Shown here: piece after piece, positions 52,561-64,000 of the stretch | Numbering within the stretch: the first letter of the stretch is position 1 | Layout of the letters: the number at the start of each line of letters is the position of its first letter | Assembly (NCBI GenBank): GCA_907164885.2 | Contig: OU015496.1 | Coordinates: 110,158,707 to 110,222,706, forward strand | Length of the DNA: 64,000 nt | From: Dolomedes plantarius | Taxonomy: Eukaryota > Arthropoda > Arachnida > Araneae > Dolomedidae | Direction of reading: 5' to 3' | Program-made: the position numbers and the translations under genes | Notes under the pieces: generated by a model | Told to the model about the DNA's origin: nothing | The model's database searches: none | The model's input: the letters and a program-made list of their open reading frames with translations, nothing else

Positions 52561-53599
52561 TATGATATTCATAAAACTTCTTGATATACACAGTTCAGTA
52601 TTTCAAAAGTAGGAGATGGGTCAGTCCATTTCAAATCACCAAGGGGATGTTGCTCGACATTTTTAATTTTCCCAATTTTTTAACCAAGTTTTCTTCGTGG
52701 TTTTATGAGTTTAAAAACATGATTGAAAATTTTTTTGACCTTATAATTTTTTTTGAGTGGCCATTTTTATTCAGCTTCGGAGTCACATTTTGGTGAAAAT
52801 GGTGTTCCACGGAAAATTCTATAGCTGCTTTATTTTTATACCTATAAAGATGTATAGAAAACTAAAATGTTCAGCATAAAATTTTCTACATTTTAGGTTA
52901 CTACAGAATTTCATTAGATTTAAGGATCTAGGCAAAACAAATGTTTTAAAATGTTAGAAATCGGTCAAACACCATATTTCGCTACCCTCATTTCTTATGA
53001 AGGAAATCAGACTCACCTTAAATATTTTTTTCTTGAGCAAATCTCTCATACGGCTACTTGTTGTAAAAATTTCAATCTTGAAAACCTTTTCTTTTTTTTC
53101 TACAGCTTATCAAAAACCGTGTTAAGCCTGTTTTGGGCAGTTTTCACTAATCAATATCTCAAAAGGGACTGAGTAAAAAATTCTAAAAACTTAGGATAAT
53201 AAACATATTTGTAATATAAGCTACCATGTAATTTTTATGAGTGATATTTAACTGGTTTTTGAAATACAGTTCACTAAAAATTCACAAAAACTCTGTTTAT
53301 TTCCCAGAGAAAGGAAATTTTAACTTTTCTCTATATGATGCTTTCTATTTTAAAAAAAAATTACCCAAGATGGTTCTTTAATCTTAAAATACTAAAACCT
53401 ACATGAATAAATCGTATCCCTTATGTTTTATTGAAATTAAAAGAACATCAACATAGAAAGTGTTAAAAATAGTAGTATGATTTTATTTTGTTCATTCACT
53501 TAAAAATTGTTTATAAAAATATGTGAATGTCTTCTGTTATTTTCATTTTTTGCATTTTAAAATCAATTTACAGTATTAAAAAGTGAGGAAATTTCATTT

Positions 53600-55200
53600 C
53601 ATATCTTTCCTAAAATATGAATGTTCGTCCAGAAATAGTTGTCGGTTCGATCAGTGTCAATTTGCATATTGACAGGAACCCAAACATTATCATTTTTTGA
53701 TAACTTAAATGTAGTTGCAAGTCCTGATGAATGAAAAAAGGGCACTAAAATGTCATTGTCTTCTCCACTTTTATCTTTAACTTTACCTATCCCCCATTCA
53801 TAAATGCATGTCATGCTGTCGTTATCGTCAAAGGAGGAGGTTTTTGTAAACTCGATTGATGTTTTGAAATCTTCAAATCTGTGGCATTTCAAAGTAGTAT
53901 AGCACCTAATTTGATTTTCACGTATGGGTACATACCAATGATAACCTTGAGTTTCTGGGATTGGTACACAACATTAAAATTTTCTTTTTAAATTAAGATT
54001 CTTTTGCATTATTTTCTCTGTCGAGATAAAAATCTAATTTATCCCTAATATTTCCGCTGAAAAAAAACATAAACGTATTTTGTGGTGTGAGTATTTGATC
54101 ACTGTAAGATCTTTGAAGAGTGGTTCTTGTTACTTCCCGTTTTGTGGTTCTACCTATACCACACACAAGAATTTCTTCCGTGCTATGTGGCAAAAAAGTT
54201 CCATTCTGCTGCTATGCCAGAATCGTGTTTGTGTTGCAGACATTGATGAAATTCTCTTTTTTCTTGTAGTGACTGCTTGCACCATCACTAAATTAAATAA
54301 TCATCTGTATTCTATGTACAACATTATTCACCTCATGTACAACATGTTGTTGAAATGTATACACAGTGGTTCTATCGTGTATAAGGTAGTCACTAATAAT
54401 ACAAATACTTTTACAATAGATTTAATTGTTTCTTACAATAACAAACAAAAGTATGTAGTGTAGCCTGTGTATTCGTCCAATGGAATCTTTGAATTTCATC
54501 TTGGACCATAAAAACATAATTCTCTGAGAAGTGTCTCATAAATATACATTCAAAATCTGTAATATTCTCTTTCAGTTCTCTAAAGTGTTCATTCAAAATC
54601 TGTAATATTCTCTTTCAGTTCTCTAAAGTGTTGAGCTTGGACCTTCGATATAAAATGATGTGATTTTTATGAGATCAGTTTTTCCGCAAGAGTTTCTAGA
54701 AACTTATCACTATGTAAAAATTGTGTGATAAGATCAGCTCTGTCTGTCTTCACTCACTGTTTTAAACTTATTTCATCAGGCAAGTTATCAATATCATTCA
54801 TTAAGACTTCAGGAAGTACTTCTGGTCCAGCACATTCCAAGCACTTATTCAGCATGCAGGTTTCACTCTCAATGTCACACACGAAGAAGTCTAACAAAGT
54901 CCAGTAATTAGTGTTTTGCCCTTTCTCTTATCAGTTTAACAATCTCGGGATATTTACATATACTGTGAGTGCTAGATGTTCCAGGAAGAACACACCATTT
55001 TGGCCGGAGGGCACAGAACATTGATCTACCATTTATATGTTCTGGATATCTCTGTTTGTAAAGACTAAAAAGCTCATTTAAGGGTATCAATACTAACCAT
55101 TTTTGTTTATATACCATCACTTTGTTAATTTTACCTGAGACACATTTATTTTTATCTGGAGAGACAAGTATTCTCATCATCTTGATAAAACTCGATCACG
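53600..55200 (-). pseudogene. Transposase-like gene of the long-TIR element, broken
   Basis: Pieces on the minus strand in order: NKVMVYKQKWLVL, FSLYKQRYPEHINGRSMFCA then LRPKWCVLPGTSSTHS; a Cys-rich CDIESETCMLNKCLECAGPE; a DxxENY-type block FMRHFSENYVFMVQDEIQRF then HWTNTQATLH; FSDGASSHYKKKENFINVC; and VCGIGRTTKREVTRTTLQRS. I associate this order (ELRPKxC..THS, C-rich, D/HFxENY...FHW, DGAxSxYKN, GIGGTxKR) with a widespread family of uncharacterised invertebrate proteins, and suggest acidic residues in the ENY and SDGA blocks are catalytic; I cannot confirm the name or mechanism. Frames are broken by many stops; a further open part (53599-53892) encodes a Trp/Tyr-rich tail (YFWTNIHILGK). Confidence 0.6.
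54545..54634 (+). repeat. 41-bp tandem duplication
   Basis: ATTCAAAATCTGTAATATTC plus TCTTTCAGTTCTCTAAAGTG, two adjacent copies. It lies inside the transposase-like remnant and breaks its frame. Confidence 0.95.
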
Positions 55201-56999
55201 CAGTTGACAACTTCTTCACTTATGTTGTGTCCACCTGTTCTTTTAGAAAGATTTAGCAGGATACCTTGCTCCTTAATTAACTGTCTTGTTTGACTTACAA
55301 GATACTCAGAAATTCCAAAATTTTCCATAATTATTTTTATTGACCATAATTTTGGTAAGAGACAAGTGATCTTAATTGTTTCATCTCAATTCACCAAGCT
55401 GCATTTTTCTTTTAATTAGTAGATCAAAATTCATACTCACTTAAGCTGATTTAGAGCAGGTCTGGATTTGTTGTTCCTCTAAATCTTCAATTTTCTTTTT
55501 GCAGCTATTGCAGTTTTATCTGTCTTTTTCTGTAAAGTTGATAATCCCTTTTCTTTATTTAATTTCGTTATTTTACTGATTGGTGACAACTCCAATGTAA
55601 CACATATTGAGTTCACTTGATTCAAATTACTTTCATCCACTAACTCATTAGCGTCAGGGACATATAAGCTTCAGAGACAAGTTTTAGGGTTAGTTTCAAA
55701 CAAAACATTTATGTTTTTGTTGTCGAAACAATAACAACAGACTTTAATACTGATTTTGAAAGTGGCTAGTCAGAAAAAATTAGCACAATTTTTTTCACAA
55801 CTTTAATGCTCTACCACTCTAAAACCAGTTAAATATCACTCATAAAATTTATATGGTAGTTTTATATTACAAAGATGTTTATTGTCCTAAGTTTTCAGAA
55901 TTTTTTACTCAGTCCCTTTTGGGATATTAATTAGTGAAAACTGACAAAAACAGGCTTAACACGGTTTTTTGGTAAGCTGTACGAAAAAAAGGAAAAAGGT
56001 TTTCAAGATTGAAAATTTTACAAGAAGTAGCCCTATGAGAGATTTCGGCAAGAAAAAAATATTTAAGGTGAGTCTGATTTCCTTCATAAGAAATAAGGGT
56101 AGCGAAATATGGTGTTTGATCTTTTATTTCTAACATTTTAAAACATTTTTTTGGCCTAGATCCTTAAATCTAATGAAATTCTGTAGTAACCTAAATTGTA
56201 GAAAATTTTATTCTGAACATTTTAGTATTTTATTCATTTTGATAGGTATTAAAATAAAGCAGCTACAGCATTTTCCGTAAAACACGTTTTTCACCAAAAC
56301 ATAACTCCGTAGCTGGTTAAAAATGGCCTCCCAAAAAAAATTGTAAGGTCAAAAAAATTTTTAACCATGTTTTTAAACTCATAAAACCATGAAGAAAACT
56401 TGGTTAAAAAATTAGGAAAATTAAAAATGTCGAGCACCTTTACCTTGCCAAATTTGGTGATTTGAAATGGATTGACCCAGATACTACAGTGACAGAATCA
56501 AAAGAACGGACTCTAGATAAACCTACATACAAGTGTCCATGACTAAACACTGGATTTGATAGGTCTAAACATATTTTGTCAAAAGATCAGAGGTTGTAAC
56601 ATATGCCGCCACTATATACACGCAGTTTTAAATTGCGGACAGCCGCTAATGTTTACATCCGGTAGTTGCAGCCGTTTCCATTCGGAGTGTAGAAATATCG
56701 TCAATTTTGCGCCGCATACCTACGCGTTTTATAAATATAGATTTAGATAGAGATTTTAAAAAAAATTATAAATATTATAATTTTCATATTATTGATGTGT
56801 ATTACATTTCACATGCTTTTTTTATACTGTGTTTAATTTTTCATGCAGAGTTCACAAGGCCAAAAGACACTTTGATATTTTCCAATGATGAAAGGCTAAA
56901 TCTAGCTGAATTCTGAAGACTTTAATTATAAATTTATAATTTTCATAATGGGTTTTCTTTTTATTCATGCGTATAAAATTTCACATGCTTTTTTTTTCT

Positions 57000-57395
57000 A
57001 TGTTATTTATACTGTGTTTGGTTTTTAAATTGATTTTGGTTATCAATTATTCCACAATTTGACATTTTTACTTTACAGCTTTTAGTGGTACAGTTTGCAA
57101 AATGTTTTTGTGTATTACTGCCGAAAGAAATTGTTTTAAAGATTTTTATGAATCTTAATGTAAATTGATAAGTAATTAACTGGTATTAACTATTAGTAAT
57201 ACACTTTTTAAATTCATTAATTAACTTTTTCATTAAATTTTTGTTTAAAATTTAATAATTATTATTAATTTTATAAAGTTTATTAGTTTACCTAAATAAA
57301 GTTTTTTGTTTAAATGTTTTTGTGCGGGTTTGTCATTATTTATCGTGTTTATGACCTCAACATCCAATAAAATAGATGTGCTCCCCTGTTTTTCA
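57000..57395 (+). repeat. Direct repeat flanking Helitron fragment, left
   Basis: Matches 58855-59300 in the same orientation over about 400 bp (AGTGGTACAGTTTGCAA, CTGCCGAAAGAAATTGTTTT, GGGTTTGTCATTATTTATCG, ATGTGCTCCCCTG). Together they bracket the helicase fragment and the minisatellite. Confidence 0.85.
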
Positions 57396-57447
57396 TTGCT
57401 TTCTACGATTTTAAATATTTTGAGGGGTTCAAATTTACAATTTTTCA

Positions 57448-57973
57448 TGTTTACAAATCGGTAGACACTGTGTGTGATAAAGATCAAGCAGCCAACTACC
57501 CAACTGAGTTTTTAAACTCATTGGAGTTATCTGGAGTACCTTCACACATTCTTGAGCTGAAAATTGGTGCACCTATAATGCTTCTAAGAAATCTTAATCC
57601 ACGTATACTGTGCAATGGAACAAGACTTACTGTGAAGAATTTAATGCCAAATGTTATTCAAGCCACCATCATGACTGGACAAGGTGTGGGACAAGAAGTA
57701 TTAATTCCAAGAATCCCGATAATCCTATCTGACCATCCGTTTAATTTTAAACGTCTTCAGTTCCCTGTACGCCTCAGTTTGTGATGACCATCAACAAGGC
57801 ACAAGGCCAAACTCTACAAGTTGTAAGACATAATCTTCTAAATCCATGTTACTCCCATGGTCAGTTGTATGTAGGTTATTCCAGGGTTGGTAAAAAAGAA
57901 AATTTATACATTCTTGACTCCGAATGGGAAAACATTTAATGTTGTTTATCCAGAGGCCCTCTTAGACTTTTGA
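57448..57973 (+). pseudogene. Helitron helicase C-terminal fragment 2
   Basis: Reads YKSVDTVCDKDQAANYPTEF, LNSLELSGVPSHILELKIGA, PIMLLRNLNPRILCNGTRL, VLIPRIPI, FNFKRLQFPVRLS; then a frameshift near 57780, TINKAQGQTL, PCYSHGQLYVGYSRVGKKEN, a second frameshift near 57935, and FNVVYPEALLDF with TGA at 57971-57973. These are the last PIF1-like helicase motifs of a Helitron protein; about 60% alike to the fragment at 41463 by eye. Confidence 0.85.
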
Positions 57974-58029
57974 AAGACACAAATAAGAGGAGCATTTCAG
58001 TTATGGATATTTTTATTATGGAGATATTT

Positions 58030-58620
58030 ATTGCTATACAGAATCTTGCATTTATGTTGCGGGAGCCCTTAATTGCAGATTTCTATTAATTTTTTCGTTT
58101 GTCAGTGCCTTCTACATATATTTTCATTTTTCTCCCTACAGAATCTTGCATTTATGGTGCGTGGAGCCCTTAATTGCAGGTTTCTATTATTTTTTTCGTT
58201 TGTCAGCGCCTTCTACCTATACTTTAAATTTTTTTTATACCGAATCTTGCATTTATGGTGCGTGAAACCCTTAATTGCAGATTTCTATTAATTTTTAGTT
58301 TTCCAGTGCCTTCTACCTATACATTAATACTTTAATGTTTTTGCTACAGAATGCTTGCATTTATGGAGATATTTTTTATGGAGACATTTATTATGGAGAT
58401 ATTAAATATGGAGATATTTATTGCTACAGAATCTTGCATTTATGTTGCGGGGAGCCCTTAATTGCAGATTTCTATTAATGTTTTCGTTTGTCAGTACCTT
58501 CTATATATACTTTCATTTTTTTCCTACAGAATCTTGCATTTGTGGTGCGTGGAGCCCTTAATTGCAGATTTCTATTAATTTTTTCGTTTCTCAGGATCTT
58601 TTACCTATATTTTAATATAC
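58030..58620 (+). repeat. Minisatellite, about 100-bp unit, six copies
   Basis: Units share CTACAGAATCTTGCATTTAT, GGAGCCCTTAATTGCAG, TTTCTATTAAT and GTTTGTCAGTGCCTTCTAC. Copies start at about 58036, 58139, 58240, 58352 (partial), 58428 and 58528; the fourth is replaced by short TATGGAGATATTTA repeats. Immediately downstream of the helicase fragment. Confidence 0.9.
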
Positions 58621-58854
58621 TTTAATTTTGTTGTTGAATTATTTACATTTTACTTAAATTAAATTCAAGTGATACTTTGATTAGTTTTTATTTATACTAT
58701 TTTATTTATACTGTGTTTAGTTTTTAAATTTATTTTTGTTAACAAAATTGAGATTTTTACTTTTCAGATTTTAGTGGTCAAATGATGAAAGGCTGATGCG
58801 ACCTAAATTCATATAATAATCATTTTATAATGTATATAAAATTTCACATGCTTT

Positions 58855-59300
58855 ATTTATGTAGATGTTATTTATACTGTGTTTAGTTTTTAAATTGATT
58901 TTGGTTAACAATTGTTCCACAATTTTGCATTTTTACTTTACAGCTTTTAGTGGTACAGTTTGCAAGATGTTTTTGTGTATTGCTGCCGAAAGAAATTGTT
59001 TTAAAGTTTTTCATGAATCTTAATGTAAATTGATAAGTAATTAACTGCTATTAACTATTAGTAATACACTTTTAAAATTCAATAATTAACTTTTTAATTA
59101 AATTTTAGTTTAAAATTCAATAGTTAACTTTTTAATTAAATTTTAGTTTAAAATTCAATAATTAACTTAAAATTAACTTTATAAAGTTTATTAGTTTACC
59201 TAAATAAAGTTTTTTGTTTAAATGTTTTTTGAGCGGGTTTGTCATTATTTATCGTGTTTATGACCTCAATATCCAATAAAATGGATGTGCTCCCCTGCAA
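58855..59300 (+). repeat. Direct repeat flanking Helitron fragment, right
   Basis: Second copy of 57000-57395. Includes an extra internal tandem duplication (TTAATTAAATTTTAGTTTAA units at about 59095-59165). Confidence 0.85.
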
Positions 59301-59604
59301 AATTAAAAATTTAAGTTCATTAATTTCTTGAAAAACAAGATTTTTAATGCCCATTTGTTTTAATAAACTATAATTATAAAAAATATTTAAATTTTATTTT
59401 GCTCGAGTCTCAAGAGGTTAATGTTGTACCGTTAGAATTCAATTCCAGACTGGCACATGAAAATATCTTTTTGTAATGCAGGTATGTTCATACCAGGTGG
59501 TGGTGGGTGTTAATACGAATAACACATTTTTCTTTATGTGGGGTGGGGTTAGACTGCAAATTAATAGTACCTCTTATAAAAACTCACTCAATTCAAAGCC
59601 GTCT

Positions 59605-59674
59605 GTCTGGTGGACGGATGGCCTGAGCGTAGCTGGTAGAAGCCCGAGCATAGCAGGGCGAAGCCCGGCTAGTC
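59605..59674 (-). mobile_element. Helitron-like terminal fragment at duplication edge
   Basis: Minus strand begins CTAGCCGGGCTTCGCCCTGC and continues TATGCTCGGGC and AGCTACGCTCAGGCC, the same motif as 27517-27555. Homology with the copy 1 unit starts immediately after it at 59675. Confidence 0.5.
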
Positions 59675-60064
59675 TACGATAAATATTGAAAAGTTCCTTT
59701 GTTATCATGAATTAAAGAACAACTAAACGAACGTAAGATTGTTAAGGTACACTCAGTTTTGCATTAGGAATAATGATTAAAAAAATCAATAGACAAATCT
59801 TTAATTTACCTTTCTCCACCCACTTTTTTTCTCTTAACTTTTCACAAATTAATATATATTTCTAAGCACTTTGATTTATAGTGTTGAGATCTGAGGCAAA
59901 AACTTTTTTATTCCTGATTTACAAACCAGCGGTATCAAAAAGTCACGTGGTGCGAGGGCTAGTCTTACAATATCTTTTTGTCCGAGAGTAATGTGTTATG
60001 TCCGAAGCGTCCAAAAATAAATTGCTTCTGTCGGACGGCACGTGTCTTGGTTGAAACGGAGATA

Positions 60065-62903
<2,839 letters not shown>

Positions 62904-64000
62904 CTGCGATATAAGGTAAATTTCAGTTTATTTTTATGCAAATATCAAACACTTATGGCATTCAATAGTTATATTTTGATAATGGAGATTAGTAACCAAC
63001 TTTTGCTTTGCTCAAATTATGGCGATCTGACATTAATCAAATAGTAACGTTCTTGTTACAGAGAATAGTTGCCTACGTAGATTGACAGACCGGGCCCGTA
63101 TGCTTGCTGTTGTAGAGTTGCCGGTGAGCATGGATTTCTTGTATCGGATGTAGATAGCTTTCCACGTGCATACAGAAACTTATTAACACTAGGCACTCTG
63201 TTAATATTACGGCAAAATAGCTATGCAGAATAGCCAAGTTACCGAATATCAGAATACGGTGTGAGGCAAAAATATGGCGCGCTTTATTTTCACTCAACTA
63301 TACTATATATTCTCAATTTATTATTCAGTGTACGGAAGACCTTTACCCGTTTGGAACAGACTTCAAACTGTAGGTCTTGTTTTCTTTAGCCTTCGAGCAG
63401 CAAAAGATGACAGTAACGGTCCAAAACAAACCAAAGTTTAAAAGTAAACTTTGGTGTCACAAGGAAATCTGCAAACCATTAGCGAAGTATCATCTATAGA
63501 TTATTTTGTAATTTTTAAGTATTTTAGAAATTTAGATGTAGGCAGACCCGACTATGCGAAAGTTAAGGCAATCAGCGAAAACAAAACTGGATAAAAGCGG
63601 AACAGAAACATAATTCTAATCTTACATATTTTTTTAATTAATTTTAAAGACAAATCACAGTTCAGTAAAATGTATGCCTATTTTATGATGTTGAAATTGT
63701 TTGGGTATTACTGAAGAATCAACTTTTGCTCAAAATGGCGACGTGTTTATCAAATGTACTTGCGACTATATTCTAAGCTTCATCTCTGGGTAATTTTGAC
63801 TTCAAATAATTTTTGCTTTGAAAATATTGTTATTAAGTTCCTTACATTTAAAAAAAGTTAGCAAAATAACTGAAGTCTGCTGTTCAAAATTGGAAATTTC
63901 ACTTTATAATCTGAATTGCAATAGGACTTCTATATTTCAACCACATATTCACGATCTCATCCTTATTACCATGTTTTTATTAACTCGCTTTCTTGTTTGT
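62904..64000. other. Copy 2 intron, runs off the window
   Basis: Homologous to intron 5 of copy 1 (15531-17030) without its MITE. No coding content. Confidence 0.6.

Larger units (their letters stand above)
52611..56490 (-). mobile_element. DNA transposon with very long inverted repeats
   Basis: About 3.9 kb bounded by inverted repeats of roughly 650 bp (52611-53258 and 55814-56490), visible throughout, for example GTCAGTCCATTTCAAATCAC / GTCAATCCATTTCAAATCAC and CCTCATTTCTTATGAAGGAA on opposite strands. Between them lies a decayed transposase-like gene on the minus strand. Exact outer ends and target duplication are unclear. Superfamily not identified. Confidence 0.85.

Noticed and set aside
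58030..58620. CRISPR-like array
   Set aside because: Units of about 100 bp repeat throughout with no unique spacers, in eukaryotic DNA; it is a minisatellite.
57000..59300. LTR retrotransposon bounded by 400-bp direct repeats
   Set aside because: No gag/pol, no primer-binding site or TG..CA ends; the interior encodes Helitron helicase.

Overview
This is AT-rich eukaryotic nuclear DNA with short exons, canonical GT-AG introns and very dense transposon debris. The gene content (a FAAH2-type amidase) and the mobile elements (rosa-like mariner, HARBI1-type PIF/Harbinger, Tigger/pogo, hAT, Helitron, jockey-like LINE, tRNA-derived SINE) suggest a metazoan, most likely an arthropod. An arachnid is my guess, not something the sequence proves. 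No bacterial, plastid or viral gene was recognised.

The only host gene I can support is a fatty-acid amide hydrolase 2-like enzyme of the amidase-signature family, on the minus strand. Copy 1 runs from 38595 down to 12215 in seven coding exons: 38428-38595, 36246-36465, 25891-26100, 21399-21518, 17931-18082, 15438-15530 and 12215-12799. All splice sites are GT/AG, the phases agree, and the joined frame is 1548 nt (515 residues plus stop). The Lys/cis-Ser/Ser triad falls at residues 123, 198 and 222, with the family's spacing. Only the last two exons of copy 2 lie in the window (62811-62903 and 60065-60649); the rest lies beyond base 64000.

The two copies belong to a large tandem segmental duplication. 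Block A (about 5588-10320) and the region from 11813 to about 17030 reappear in the same order as block B (about 48105-51257) and 59675-64000. The repeat unit is therefore roughly 42.5 kb, with its junction near 48.1 kb. Each copy acts as an empty-site control for insertions in the other. This lets me place the ends, and often the target-site duplications, of a LINE (13404-15249), a MITE with AAAT target duplications (16410-16790), a Tigger fragment (5891-6300), a palindromic-end element (7277-8456), a TTAA element (8816-9370) and a TA-flanked element (48796-49661).

By region: 0-12 kb is gene-free, with a hAT element, MITEs, block A, a minisatellite and a fold-back mariner. 12.2-38.6 kb is FAAH2 copy 1, whose introns hold the LINE, another fold-back mariner, palindromic Harbinger MITEs, LTR-like pieces, SINEs, a rosa-type mariner, a 1.8 kb TA element, Helitron ends, and a Harbinger element carrying (TA)n and a Tigger. 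38.6-59.7 kb lies between the two gene copies and holds TTAA MITEs, a palindromic array, two Helitron helicase fragments, a small and a 3.9 kb hAT element (the latter interrupted by another transposon), block B, a truncated mariner and a 3.9 kb element with terminal inverted repeats of about 650 bp. 59.7-64 kb is the 3' end of FAAH2 copy 2. Every transposase or helicase reading frame found is truncated or broken.
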